DNA of 64,000 nt from Rehmannia glutinosa (Eukaryota; Streptophyta; Magnoliopsida; Lamiales; Orobanchaceae), in assembly GCA_016081115.2 (NCBI GenBank), contig CM071936.1:78903262-78967261 (forward strand), read 5' to 3'. Position 1 is the stretch's first letter, and each line of letters starts with the position of its first letter. The translations under genes and the position numbers were made by a program. Shown piece after piece: positions 1 through 12,096 of the stretch. The notes below the pieces were generated by a model. That model saw nothing but the letters and a program-made list of their open reading frames with translations. It searched no databases and was not told the DNA's origin.

Positions 1-443
1 TTTCGTATCACAATAATTGTTATAACTATGCATTATAAAAATTTATGAACTAATCATCTCGCTCTCCATATATATTTTGTCTTAAAATTACATGATGTAA
101 TTTTAAATTAAAATAAAACCATAGTGCATCAGCATTATATTGTAGGATAAATGCAATGTAATTTGCCTAAATATGCGTCAAAATTCAACTTATAACATTG
201 AGCAGTTCAATTATGTATTGTCCTGATTTTCATATCAAAAAAATCTGTCTGACTATGCATTATAAACGTAAAAAAAAAACTTCTCTTGTAATCCATGTAT
301 ATTTTGTAAATCGAAATAAAGAAATCGCAACATATGCAAAAAATAAAATAAAAACAACATTCATTGATAATTAAAAAAAACCACTGGAACTTTGTTAAGC
401 TACTTCGATATGAGAATAATTTCGCATATGCGTCCAATAAAAA
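1..443. other. AT-rich flank left of the Ty3 element
   Basis: No credible coding region is visible. The short open frame at 207-530 on the minus strand is low-complexity and its translation resembles no family I recognise. The scattered 'tatgcat'-type text resembles the introns of the Ulp1-like pseudogene right of the Ty3 element (18665-22431). This fits the two flanks having been contiguous before insertion, but that is inference. Confidence 0.5.
439..443. repeat. Left 5-bp target-site duplication (AAAAA) of the Ty3 element
   Basis: AAAAA directly precedes the LTR start TGTCACGCCCC at 444, and AAAAA follows the last LTR end at 18664. Five bases is the usual Ty3 duplication length. Because it is a homopolymer the match is weaker evidence than a mixed sequence would be. 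Confidence 0.6.
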
Positions 444-1093
444 TGTCACGCCCCAAATGGGACGCGACGACGATCCACAACTTAAATACAAATAACCAAA
501 CAGTCTAGACGGATAACAACAAAAACCCAATGAAATAGAGTCAAATAGCAGCGGAAATAAAATAACATAAGTACAAATTACAACTTACAGTCCCACAATA
601 TCCGAATTACATCCCCGAAATCAACTAAAGATAACAACATAATAGTCAAAGGGTCCTACGCCCTTCGGGACATGACTCAGGAATGAAAAGAAAATAAAAG
701 AGTCCAACAACAATAACAAGAAACGAGTCCATCAACAACAACAACATGTAGTGAGTCCAACAAGCGGGGTACAAGGGCTCAATCCATGGTCGGTTCAGCA
801 TCTTCAACGAAGTCCTCATCTAAAGGTTTAGAAACATGAGGGAATGAGACAGAAATCTCAGTGGATGGGGTGATCGTGTGCAAGTGTGGCGCGATATATA
901 GTTAATGCGAGAAAACAGTTATATGAAAACGCGTGATATATGATGCATGAATTCACACACAGTCCACAAGGGTCGTGATAAATATATTTAGTTAATATAC
1001 TTATACGATTTAAGAAAACAATTCGTGGTCACACAAGCACTAAGTGATTCAGCAAGACAGTAGGATTGCGCATTTTAATGTAACGCCAATCCT

Positions 1094-1183
1094 ATGCAAG
1101 ACAAATAATGGTTGCATACGGATTTGTAGCGCCAACCAATGCAATACAAGTAGCGGTTGCGTACGGATTTGTAGCGCCAACCA
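1094..1183. repeat. Two 45-bp direct repeats inside LTR A
   Basis: Two adjacent units, 1094-1138 and 1139-1183, each end in GGATTTGTAGCGCCAACCA. The same doublet is in LTR C at about 15067-15160. It is missing from LTR B because that part of B is deleted. Confidence 0.75.
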
Positions 1184-3625
1184 AACGGGTCCGATTAACT
1201 CTGGAATCGTGTGGATCGACAAGCGATTCCTTCGTTCTTCCTTGTAACTCCCGAGTAAGATGGTCCATGACCGTCACCTTATCGCTCTATAGCAAAGACA
1301 AAATCCACGCCGGAGCTAGCAAGGCTCGGATTTGTCATAATCATGATTATACCTCATGTACTACGACCCGCTTCCCTTGGACAAACTCCGCCCCTCAGTT
1401 GTGGGATTAGGACGATGGGGCCAGGAGAGTGGAATAGCAAGTTGACTCAGGCAGGAAAGTAAAAACAAGTTCAGGTAGTCAACCAGGCAGTCGAGTATTA
1501 TTGATTCAGGGAAGCAGTTCAGGAAAATTTTCGAAAATCGCGAGTGGCAATTATGGCGTTGGTGGAGTCATTTGGATGAAGACGATTATCGGAAGGATAA
1601 GCAATCTTCGATATCTTAAAAGATTAGGTGGAACATAAGTCCAGTTATAGTTTCAAGTTCGCAATACGAGGAAGTCACCCTGCGATCGGGTATTAATCGG
1701 TCAAGACGATCCGATAAGTCAAGGAGTTTTTGAAAAAATAAAATATTTTAATTACTAATTAAAGTCATAGGGTCCAGGGCTGCTTTAGTAAAAGGAAAAA
1801 AATTACAATTAGCCCTGTTTTGTCAAAAACCTATACTTTTGGGGTTAAAAATTGAATAAATAAATATCCCAACCTTGAAAAATTATCAGGTCAGTTCCTA
1901 AAATCTCCAAATTGTTCAGAGATTCAGGTTTAAAAGTTTTGAGGTCGAGTGTTTATAAAATTCTCACATTGGCCCCAAATTTGTTAAAATTGTCATTTCG
2001 GGCCTTAAGTTTAAAATAACCGGAACTCACAAACCCTAAGGGCTTTTAATGTGATTCTAGTTGAAAACTGTTACCAAGGTTATTAGGATATTAGGACAAA
2101 AGCATTTTTTAAAAGGAATAAGTGTAGGTCCTTTAACTTTTGAAAATCTCATTTTTGTCCCATGTTGAAAAACATTGCCTTTAAGGCTTTTAGGGGTCCA
2201 ATTGTTATGAAATTTGAACCTTGCGTCCAAAATATAATTAAGTTAGAGTTAAATTAGTATTTTCAGGTGCATGGGCTGCATAAGTCCTGGAAATTTCATT
2301 TGGGTCCTCAAGCTTAATCTTTTACACTTTAGTCCCTCAATTTTAGTAAAATTACTTTCCAAGCTCTAAACACTTGGATTTTTGGAATACATTTAAAATA
2401 TGTCATTTCCAGTCCCTTAAGAGTTAAAATTTTAAATTTTAAAATTAAGGTCTGGTACAGTTTCAAAAATTACAAAGTAGCCCTCAAACTTCTAAAATTT
2501 TACAATCTAGACCTTGGGCTTTTAAAGGTTGATTTTATTTATCTTAAAACTTTTAAAACTTTATTAAAATGTCCAAAAGTAATTTTTGAACCTGAGTACA
2601 GTCCCAAAATTCGAAATTTGCAGAGGGGTCCTTTAACTTTCATTTTCATGCAATTTAGTCCACCAACTTTCTATTTTTGTATTTTTAAGTCCAAAATTGA
2701 AATTTAATCAATTATGCTCGACTTGTCCAGGTTATAAGTCATCCAAGATCATACACATGCATGTCCAATTCATACAAGAATTCATCATATAGAACATTAA
2801 ATTGTACATGCATGCACCTAAAGTTCAATAAATAGCAATTTGGAGCAACATTTGAGAAATTTCATGACTTGATACATAAAATTAACATGAAATACATAAA
2901 ATATACATATCTCAAGTACTCATGATCAAAACACTACATGCATTTAACAAAAATCCCTAGAAGTTGAAAGCATTTTTCCACCCACCTTAAATTTGGAAAG
3001 TTGTGAAATAAAAGGATAGATTTCACAACTTTGGATGAGGTCACTTAGGTCAGCCCCTAAGTCAAGAAATATCAAAAATTTGGAGTTAGAAAAATGAGAG
3101 AAAAATTAAGGAGAAAAAGAAGAAGATAAGAAAATTGGAAAGACTACACTTTACCTTGTGTAGTAGGTGATTTGAAACTAGTTGAAGCTTCAAATTTGGA
3201 ATTTTTGGTTCAACTCCAAAATCACCTAAGGTCAGCCCCTATTTCTGAAAAATGAAAAAGGGGTGTTAAAATTTGAAAAAAATAGGAAGAAGAAGAAAGA
3301 AGGGTTCTAGTGTCCAATTCTTACCTTGTAGTCCAATCTCTACTAATTATTCTTCAAGTCTTCTAATTTCACCACCATGCATGCATGTCTTCAAGTGGCC
3401 TTCTAAGTGCCTCAAAATCCAAAATTCAAACTTAAATTAAAAAGAGTAGGTGATGAGTAGTAAGATTTTAAGTTGAATTGAAGAGTGAAATTTCTTACCT
3501 TGAGATAGGGGGTTCGAATTTTTGGTTTTTAAGTAGAAAGATTGTTTATTTTGGTTTAGATGTTTGAAGAAAGAAAGTGTGTTTGATGTTAGGAAGAAGA
3601 TGTTCTTGAAGGTATGAACGTAGGC

Positions 3626-3790
3626 TTGAAGATGTGAAGAACTTGTGTTTGAATATTTGAAGATGTGAAGAAGTGGTACTTGAAGATATGAAGAACTTAT
3701 GTTTGAAGATTTGAAGATGTGAAGAGTTGGTGTTTGAAGATTTGAAGATGTGAATGAGTTGGTGTTTGAAGATTTGAAGATGTGAATGAT
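3626..3790. repeat. Purine-rich minisatellite in LTR A
   Basis: Four to five imperfect units of roughly 35 bp built on TTTGAAGATTTGAAGATGTG. The equivalent arrays lie at about 7763-7928 in LTR B and 17690-17852 in LTR C, so the array predates the LTR duplication. Confidence 0.75.
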
Positions 3791-4600
3791 TTTTAGAGAG
3801 AGGTTAGAGAGAAGGATGAGAATAAGTTTAGAAATTAAGATGTGTTGGATAAAATGAACAAAATTTGTTCATTTTTGGCCAAAATGGCCGTCCACTATGG
3901 AGGGAGGGGGAGAAATGTTTTTTTTAATTTTGTGTCTTGAATTTTGCTTCTTGCATGGGAGACAAAATGCAAGTCAAAGGTATGGGCATGAGATGGGTTT
4001 GAATGGAATGTTGGGAAGACTCCAACATGTTGGGAAATTTAATAATAAAGAATTTATGTATAAGATGATGTGTATAATGTTTGAATTAATGGTATAATTA
4101 TACACAAGATGACTAATATAAAGTGTAAGTGTACAAGAGTTGGATGATATTTCTACTCCAAAAATCCCATGTTGGCCGTCCACTGTATTATGGTAATTCC
4201 ATATATTTTTTTTTTGTCCCAAATTTGATGATAATAGATGAAATATATCAATCTCCAAATTAATTAGTGATTTCCTTGATAACTTATAAGTCTCATGATC
4301 ACTTATACTAAATCAAATTCTTAATTCTATAAGGTAAAAGTCTCTAAAATAAATAGTCTCTTAAAATTCTAAGGTGACTAATAAATACAAAAATAGTAAT
4401 AATGATCAACCAAGTGATCATAAATGCCAAATAGAATTAATAAATGATCATGATCACAAGTAATAAATAAAATGAATTAAATTGCAAAATATACATATCA
4501 GTAATAATTACCCGTCAAAGTGGCGCGGTAAAATAGTCGATCAAATACATAGTCGACAAAAAGAATCAATTACATGCTCGGAAAAATTGGGGGCTTCACA

Positions 4601-4613
4601 TCCTCCCCTCCTT
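4601..4613 (-). other. Polypurine tract next to LTR A
   Basis: On the minus strand the run AAGGAGGGGAGGA ends exactly at the LTR start TGTGAAGCC. This is where plus-strand DNA synthesis is primed in LTR retrotransposons. Confidence 0.85.
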
Positions 4614-4639
4614 AAAAGAATTTAGTCCCCAAATTCTCT

Positions 4640-5702
4640 TCAGAATAGTTCTGGATATTGATTCCTCATGTCTTCTTCCATCTCCCATGTTGCGTCTTCG
4701 TCTCGGTTGTGGTTCTGCCACACCACTTTAACCATCGGAATCTCTCTCTTACGCAACGGACGTATCTGCTGATCAATGATCCAGATCGGCCTCTCGGTGT
4801 AGGATAAATTTTCCATTAGAGGAGGAGTGTCACGAGTGGTGATATGTTCGGGATCTGGTTGATACTTCTTCAATCTCGATATGTGTAATACATCGTGCAT
4901 TCCCGCATATGGTGCTGGTAACTCGAATCGGTAGGCTAACTTCCCAATCCTCTGTAAAATTTTGTAAGGTCCAACATATCTCGGACTCAACTTGCCTCCT
5001 TTCTTCGGATTGATTAATCCTTTTCGTGGTGAGAGTCTGAGAAATACTTCATCTCCGACTTCAAATTCCAAATCCTTTCTTCTCTTGTCCGCGTAACTCT
5101 TTTGGCGGCTCCGAGTACATGCGGATCCGCTCCTTGATCGGTTTGACCTTTTTCATGGCCTCCGAACTAAGTCGACCTTTGGAATCGAGGGCGACTTTCG
5201 TTTTTCTATCGGAGTCCATTGGTCATCAATCTCCCAGTGTAGTGGGGATCTACATTTTCGCCCATATAATGCCTCGTAGGGTGCCATCCCAATTGTGGCT
5301 TGATAACTGTTATTGTAGGCAAACTCGGCTAATGGTAAGTGTGAATCCCAATTTCCTTGAAATCTAATGTGCAGGCTCGCAAAGATATCTTCAAGGGTTT
5401 GAATCGTTCGCTCGGATCGGCCCATCGCTTTGTGGATGTCTTCTTTGTCTTTGAAACTTAGTGAGGTACCCAATTCCTCGTGCAATCACTTCCAAAATCG
5501 GAGACAAACCTCGTGTCTATGTCCGATACTATGTCGACTGGTACTCCATGCAGTCGAATGATCTCTTGGATATAAGTCAGTGCAAGTTTCTGCAAGCTAT
5601 CAGTTTTCTTGATGGGTAAGAAATGTGCAGATTTCGTGAGTCGGTCTACAACTACCCAAATAGCAAAATGGCCTCCTCTAGTCTTTGGTAGATCCGTCAC
5701 GA
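4640..5702 (-). pseudogene. Partial Ty3 integrase plus chromodomain (second pol remnant)
   Basis: Read on the minus strand, this starts abruptly inside the integrase core (MTDLPKTRGGHFAIWVVVDR) and runs through the second catalytic Asp (SDIDTRF, usually SDRDTRF), the SERTIQTLED segment holding the catalytic Glu, the MAPYEALYGRKCRSPLHW region and a GPY/F module (VGPYKILQRIGKLAYR). It ends in a chromodomain with VKVVWQNHNRDEDATWEMEE and NQYPELF before TGA. Frames break near 5460-5490 and 5072-5150. Protease, RT, RNase H and the first catalytic Asp are absent. The upstream edge is a deletion junction into LTR sequence. It is the older or recombined partner of the fuller pol at 8778-12096, and its chromodomain lacks the premature stop found there. 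Confidence 0.9.
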
Positions 5703-8700
5703 GTCATTTGGATGAAGACGATTATCGGAAGGATAAACAATCTTCGATATCTTAAAAGATTAAGTGGAACATAAGTCCCGTTATAGTTTCAAGATCGCAA
5801 TACGAGGAAGTCGCCCCGCGATCGGGTATTAATCGGTCAAGACGATCCGATAAGTCAAGGAGTTATTGAGAAAATAAAATATTTTAATTACTAATTAAAG
5901 TCATAAGGTCCAGGGCTGCTTTAGTAAAAGGAAAAAAATTACAATTAGCTCTGTTTTGTAAAAAACCAATACTTTTGGGGTTAAAAATTGAATAAATAAA
6001 TATTCCAACCTTGAAAAATTATGAGGTCAGTTCCTAAAATCTCCAAATTATTCAGAGATTCAGGTTTTTAAAGTTTTGAGGTCGAGTTTTTATAAAATTC
6101 TCACATTGGCCTCAAATTTGTTAAAATTGTCATTTCGGGCCTTAAGTTAAAAATAATCGGAACTCACAAACCCTAAGGGCTTTTAATGTGATTCCAGTTG
6201 AAAACTGTTACCAAGGTTATTAGGATATTGGAACAAAAGCAGTTTTTAAAAGGAATAAGTGTAGGTCCTTTAACTTTTGAAAATCTCATTTTTGTCCCAT
6301 TTTGAAAAAAATTGCCTTTAAGGCTTTTAGGGGTTCAATTGTTATGAAATTTGAACCTTGGGTCCAAAATATAATTAAGTTATAGTTAAATTAGTATTTC
6401 CAGGTGCATGGGCTGCATAAGTCCTGGAAATTTCATTTGGGTCCTCAAGTTTAATCTTTTACACTTTAGTCCCTCAATTTTAGTAAAATTACTTTCCAAG
6501 CTCTAAACACTTGGATTTTTTGAATACATTTGAAATATGTCATTTCCAGTCCCTTAAGAGTTAAAATTTCAAATTTTAAAATTAAGGTCTGGTACAATTT
6601 CAAAAATTACAAAGTAGCCCTCAAACTTCTAAAATTTTACAATCTAGTCCTTGGGCTTTTAAAGGTTGATTTTATTTATCTTAAAACTTTTAAAACTTTA
6701 TTAAAATGTCCAAAAGTTATTTTTGAACCTGAGTACAGTCCCAAAATTCGAAATTTGTAGAGGGGTCCTTTAACTTTCATTTTCTTGCAATTTAGTCCAC
6801 CAACTTTCCATTTTTGTATTTTTAAGTCCAAAATTGAAATTTAATCAATTATGCTCGACTTGTCCAGGTTATAAGTCATCCAAGATCATACACATGCATT
6901 TCCAATTCATACAAGAATTCATCACATAGAACATTAAATTGTACATGCATGCACCTAAAGTTCAATAAATAGCAATTTTGAGCAACACTTGAGAAATTTC
7001 ATGACTTTATACATAAAATTAACATGAAATACATAAAATATACATATCTCAAGTACTCATGATCAAAACACTACATGCATTTAACAAAAATCCCTAGAAG
7101 TTGAAAGCATTTTTCCACCCACCTTAAATTTGGAAAGTAGTGAAATAAAAGGATAAATTTCACAACTTTGGATGAGGTCACTTAGGTCAGCCCCTAAGTC
7201 AAGAAATATCAAAAATTTGGAGTTAGAAAAATGAGAGAAAAATTAAGGAGAAAAAGAAGAAGATAAGAAAATTGGAAAGACTACACTTTACCTTGTGTAG
7301 TAGGTGATTTGAAACTAGTTGAAGCTTCAAATTTGGAATTTTTGGTTCACCTCCAAAATCACCTAAGGTCAGCCCCTATTTCTCAAAAATAAAAAAGGGG
7401 TGTTAAAATTTGAAAAAAATAGGAAGAAGAAGAAAGAAGGGTTCTAGTGTCCAATTCTTACCTTGTAGTCCAATCTCTACTAATTATTCTTCAAGTCTTC
7501 TAATTTCACCACCATGCATGCATGTCTTCAAGTGGCCTTCTAAGTACCTCAAAATCCAAAATTCAAACTTAAATTAAAAAGAGTAGGTGATGAGTAGTAA
7601 GATTTTAAGTTGAATTGAAGAGTGAAATTTCTTACCTTGAGATAGGGGGGTTCGAATTTTTGGTTTCTAAGTAGAAAGAATGTTTGTTTTGGTTTAGATG
7701 TTTGAAGAAAGAAAGTGTGTTTGATGTTAGGAAGAAGATGTTCTTGAAGGTATGAAGGTAGGCTTGAAGATGTGAAGAACTTGTGTTTGAATATTTGAAG
7801 ATGTGAAGAAGTGGTACTTGAAGATATGAAGAACTTATGTTTGAAGATTTGAAGATGTGAAGAGTTGGTGTTCGAAGATTTGAAGATATGAATGATTTGG
7901 TGTTTGAAGATTTGAAGATGTGAATGATTTTTAGAGAGAGGTTAGAGAGAAGGAGGAGAATTAGTTTAGAAATTAAGATGTGTTGGATAAAATGAACAAA
8001 ATTTGTTCATATTTGGCCAAAATGGCCGTCCACTATGGAGGGAGGGGGAGAAATTTTTTGTTTAATTTTGTGTCTTGAATTTTGCTTCTTGCATGGGAGA
8101 CAAAATGCAAGTCAAAGGTATGGGCATGAGATGGGTTTGAATGGAATGTTGGGACGACTCCAACATGTTGGGAAATTTAATAATAAAGAATTTAGGTATA
8201 AGATGATGTGTATAATGTTTGAATTAATGGTATAATTATACACAAGATGACTAATATAAGGTGTAAGTGTACAAGAGTTGGATGATATTTCTACTTCAAA
8301 AATCCCATGTTGGCCGTCCACTGTATTATGGTAATTCCATATATTTTTTTTTTGTCCCAAATTTGATGATAATAGATGAAATATATCAATCTCCAAATTA
8401 ATTAGTGATTTCCTTGATAACTTATAAGTCTCATGATCACTTATACTAAATCAAATTCTTAATTCTATAAGGTAAAAGTCTCTAAAATAAATAGTCTCTT
8501 AAAATTCTAAGGTGACTAATAAATACAAAAATAGTAATAATGATCAATCAAGTGATCATAAATGCCAAATAGAATTAATAAATGATCATGATCACAAGTA
8601 ATAAATAAAATGAATTAAATTGCAAAATATATATATCAGTAATAATTACCCGTCAAAGTGGCGCGGTAAAATAGTCGATCAAATACATAGTCGACAAAAA

Positions 8701-8738
8701 GAATCAATTACATGCTCGGAAAAATCGGGGGCTTCACA
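5701..8738 (-). repeat. LTR B (truncated middle LTR)
   Basis: About 3.04 kb and nearly identical to LTR A from 1565 to 4600, ending GGGGGCTTCACA at 8738. It lacks the roughly 1.1 kb that in element orientation is the LTR's 3' end, including the CA terminus next to the primer site. It joins the integrase fragment at 5701 with a 2-bp overlap (GA). Confidence 0.9.
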
Positions 8739-8751
8739 TCCTCCCCTCCTT
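8739..8751 (-). other. Polypurine tract next to LTR B
   Basis: Same AAGGAGGGGAGGA tract as at 4601-4613, again flush with an LTR start on the minus strand. Its presence shows that LTR B is the original 3' LTR of the fuller internal region. Confidence 0.85.
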
Positions 8752-8777
8752 AAAAGAATTTGGTCCCCAAATTCTCT

Positions 8778-9884
8778 TCAGAATAGTTCTGGATATTGAT
8801 TCCTCATGTCTTCTTCCATCTCCCATGTTGCGTCTTCGTCTCGGTTGTGGTTCTACCACACCACTTTAACCATCGGAGTCTCTCTCTTATGCAACTGACG
8901 TATCTGCTGATCAATGATCCAGATCGGCCTCTCGGTGTAGGATAAATTTTCCATTAGAGGAGGAGTGTCACGAGTGATGATATGTTCGGGATCTGGTTGA
9001 TACTTCTTCAATCTCGATACGTGGAATACATCGTGCATTCCCGCATATGGTGCTAGTAACTCGAGTCGGTAGGCTAACTTCCCGATCCTCTGTAAAATTT
9101 TGTAAGGTCCAACATATCTCGGACTCAACTTGCCTCCTTTCTTCGGATTGATTAATCCTTTCCGTGGTGAGAGCCTGAGAAATACTTCATCTCTGACTTC
9201 AAATTCCAAATCCTTTCGTCTCTTGTCCGCATAACTCTTTTGGCGGCTCTGAGCTGTGCGGATCCGCTCCTTGATTAGCTTGACCTTTTTCATGGCCTCC
9301 TGAACTAAGCCGACCTTTGGAATCGAGGGCGACTTTTGTTTCTCTTTCGGAGTCCATTGGTCATCAATCTCCCAGTGTAGTGGGGATCTACATTTTCGCC
9401 CATATAATGCCTCATAGGGTGCCATCCCAATCGTGGCTTGATAACTGTTATTGTAGGCAAACTCGGCTAATGGTAAGTGTGAATCCCAATTTCCTTGAAA
9501 TATAATGTGCAGGCTCGCAGCATATCTTCAAGGGTTTGAATCGTTCGCTCAGACTGTCCATCAGTTGATCTCTCGGATATAAGTCCGTGCAAGTTTCTGC
9601 AAGCTATCAGTTTTCTTGATGGGTAAGAAATGTGCAGATTTCGTGAGTCGGTCTACAACTACCCAAATAGCATCATGGCCTCCTCTGGTCTTTGGTAGAT
9701 CCGTCACGAAGTCCATCGTTATGTGTTCCCATTTCCATTCGGGAATTCTCAACGGTTGTAGTAAACCAGATGGCCGTTGGTGTTCTGCTTTTACTCGTTG
9801 ACAAGTTAAACATCTCGCAACGAACTCCGCTACCTGGTTCTTCAGGTTTACCCACCAATAACTCCGTTTCAAATCCTTATACAT
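8778..9884 (-). pseudogene. Ty3 integrase and chromodomain of the main pol
   Basis: The segment at 9561-9884 carries the integrase N-terminal zinc-binding end (CLTCQRVKAEHQ) and core start with the first catalytic Asp (TMDFVTDLP). The segment at 8853-9425 carries MAPYEALYGRKCRSPLHW, the GPY/F module and the chromodomain start. Against the remnant at 4640-5702 about 125 bases are deleted near 9540-9570, removing the second catalytic Asp (SDxDTRF) and the Glu region. The chromodomain is cut by a TAG at 8853-8855 where the sister copy has CAG (Gln). Beyond the stop the frame continues to the same TGA at 8778-8780. Integration activity is impossible from this copy. Confidence 0.9.
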
Positions 9885-9986
9885 CTTGTTTCCTCCAGGT
9901 TGTATAGTGTATTTCGAACGGTGTGCCTCTGCTAGGATTTTATTCCTAATCTGCTCATCACTCGGTACACAAACTCGATTCCAAAA

Positions 9987-10640
9987 TCAAATAACTCCTT
10001 CTTCAGGTACCGAGAATTCTGATCTCTCTCCTTTAAGTATCTTCTCTTTCAGTTTCTGAAGATGTGCGTATTTCTCTTGTGCTTCCTTGATCTCATTCAG
10101 CAGATCGGGTTTAACTAAAATGTTAGCACATGAAATCTTAGTATTGGTTCTCGTCAGATTCCTAGTGCGTAGCTCTTTTAATGATTCCCACTCTTGAATC
10201 ATAAGTCTGGCTAAGCTCGCCTTTCTGCTCAAAGCATCAGCTACGACGTTATCTTTCCCGGGATGGTATTGAATATCAAAGTGATAGTCCTCAATCAACT
10301 CCATCCATCTCCGTTGCCTCAGATTGAGATCCTTCTGGGAAAATAGATACTTCAAGCTCTTATGATCCGTGAAAACCGTGAATGTTGCTCCGTAGAGATA
10401 GTGTCTCCATTTCTTTAACGCGAACACTATCGCTGCCAATTCCAAGTCATGCGTTGGATAATTGGCTTCATACGGCTTGAGCTTTCGTGATGCATAAGCG
10501 ATGACTTTTCCTTCCTGCATGAGCACTGCTCCTAGTCCTTCCTTTGATGCATCATCAGACGATTTAAGTTTTCTTTCCTTTGGAAAGGCTAAGACTGGAT
10601 TTGTAGTAAGTCGTTTCTTGACTCTTGAAACTCGCCACAC
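9987..10640 (-). pseudogene. Ty3 RNase H domain
   Basis: An open stretch of 217 codons on the minus strand. It shows the DASKEGLGAVLMQ motif with the first catalytic Asp, YASRKLKPYEANYPTHDLEL with the Glu helix, FTDHKSLKYLF with the next Asp and HPGKDNVVADALSRK with the C-terminal Asp. These are the hallmarks of Ty3 RNase H, which degrades the RNA strand during reverse transcription. It is separated from RT by a frameshifted stretch (10641-10857) and from integrase by another (9885-9986). Confidence 0.9.
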
Positions 10641-10857
10641 TTGTCATTCCACTCAAACTTGACTTGCTTTCCAGGTTAGTCGAGTGAGTGGTCCACTATC
10701 TTGGAGAAATCCCGGATAAATCTTCGATAATATCCCGGCTAGTCCTGAAACTCGATCTCCATTCTGCACTCGGGTTGTTTCCATTCAACCACGTGCCGTA
10801 CCTTGAAGCATCTACGGCGATCCCGGTGCGGATACTATATGTCCCAAGAACGCGACT

Positions 10858-11751
10858 TCACTTAGCCAAAATTCGCACTTGCTGAATTTGGCATACAAAC
10901 TTATGCTCGCATCTTGTCTCCAAAACGATTTTCAGATGACGTTCATGCTCTTCTCTAGACTTAGAGTATACGAGTATGTCATCAATGAATATCACTACGA
11001 ATTGATCCAAATAAGGTTGAAAGACTCGATGTATCAGGTCCATAAATGCTGCTGGTGCATTCGTTAGACCGAAAGACATCACTACAAACTCGTAGTGTCC
11101 ATATCGAGTTTGAAATGCAGTTTTGGAAATGTCTTCTTTGCGGATCTTCAGTTGGTAATATCCTTGTTGTAAATCAAACTTCGAGTACACCATCGCTCCT
11201 TGAAGTTGATCAAATAGTTCGTCTATCCTCGGGAGGGGATATTTGTTCTTGATGGTCACGCTATTAAGACCATGATAATCTATACACAGTCTTAATGTGC
11301 CATCTTTCTTTTTGACAAACAGCACAGGTGTTCCCCATGGAGACGTACTCGGTCGGATAAATCCCACATCCATCAGTTTTTGTAATTGCGTCTTCAACTC
11401 TTGCAACTCAAGAGGAGCCATTCTATATGGTGTTCTGGTAATCGGGGCAGTCCCTGGTAACACCTCGATGGTGAACTCGACTTCCCTATCTGGAGGGACA
11501 GTGGTGAGTTCTTGTGGAAATACATCCGTGTATTCTGATACTATAGGTACTTGGTTAATTTGTGTCTCAACCTTGGGTTTGTTAATTACAAATGCCAAGT
11601 ACCCTTGAGCCCCTCTAGTGATCGCCTTCCTCGCTTTCATTGCTGAAATGATTGGGGCAATCTTAACTCGTGCCCTTCCCGAAATTTCCACTTCGGGTTT
11701 TCTTGGGTTCACATAGCTTAATGGACTTGTTATGGCAGTCCATTTGTGCAT
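10858..11751 (-). pseudogene. Ty3 reverse transcriptase domain
   Basis: An open stretch of 297 codons on the minus strand. It includes the linker PGTAPITRTPYRMAP, SPWGTPVLFVKKKDGTLRLC, the YPLPRIDELFDQL palm segment, SKFDLQQGYYQL, the SFGLTNAPAAFM motif and the catalytic FIDDILVYS box. The order and wording are typical of plant chromoviruses. The C-terminal end runs out of frame after LKIVLETRCEHKF, so the thumb-connection region is broken. It continues upstream into the protease at 11812-12096 after a short disrupted linker. Confidence 0.92.
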
Positions 11752-11811
11752 GGTGTGCAGACAACCAGTTCATTCCCAATATCACGTCGTATTCGGATAT
11801 AGGTAATAAGA

Positions 11812-12096
11812 TTAAATCGGCAGAAAGTTTATCTCATCAATCTTAACTTCGCATGCATTATAGATAATATCATTATCTCGACTTGCACCCATAGGAGTTG
11901 ACACCTCTAGACATATAGGCATATGTTCCATGCATGCATGCGGTTTGTGTACAAAATGCGGTGCAACAAATGAATGCGTTGATCCAGGGTCGAACAAGTA
12001 TTTTAGCGTAGTGGTTAGATACTCAAGCGCACCTTCCACCACGTCTGTTGCCTCCAGGAGCCTCATGTCCGCTAGTGCAAATGCTCGAGCGGGCAT
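11812..12096 (-). pseudogene. Ty3 aspartic protease region
   Basis: The minus-strand stretch carries LFDPGSTHSFVAPHF, which aligns with the retropepsin active-site region (usually D-S-G-A-T). The Asp and Gly are kept and Ser is replaced by Pro, a variant I recall from plant Ty3 elements. It precedes RT as expected. The residue run IDEINFLPI at its end resembles the conserved end of the protease fold, but the frame then breaks. Confidence 0.75.

Larger units (their letters stand above)
444..4600 (-). repeat. LTR A (3' LTR of the composite Ty3 element)
   Basis: About 4.16 kb. Plus-strand ends are TGTCACGCCCC and GGGGGCTTCACA, giving TG...CA ends with a short inverted TGT/ACA. It matches 14421-18664 along its length and its distal 3 kb matches 5701-8738. 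It contains no gene. The open frames it shows (for example 3897-4097 and 3974-4258) recur in all three LTR copies and are incidental. Against LTR C it lacks about 55 bases near 1437-1452. Confidence 0.92.

Noticed and set aside
207..530. Minus-strand open frame of 107 codons at the left edge
   Set aside because: Low-complexity, crosses the LTR boundary at 444 and has no recognisable domain.
3897..4258. Open frames of 66 and 94 codons repeated at 8035-8396 and 17928-18247
   Set aside because: They are in the LTRs and recur only because the LTRs are copies. No start context, domain or partner.
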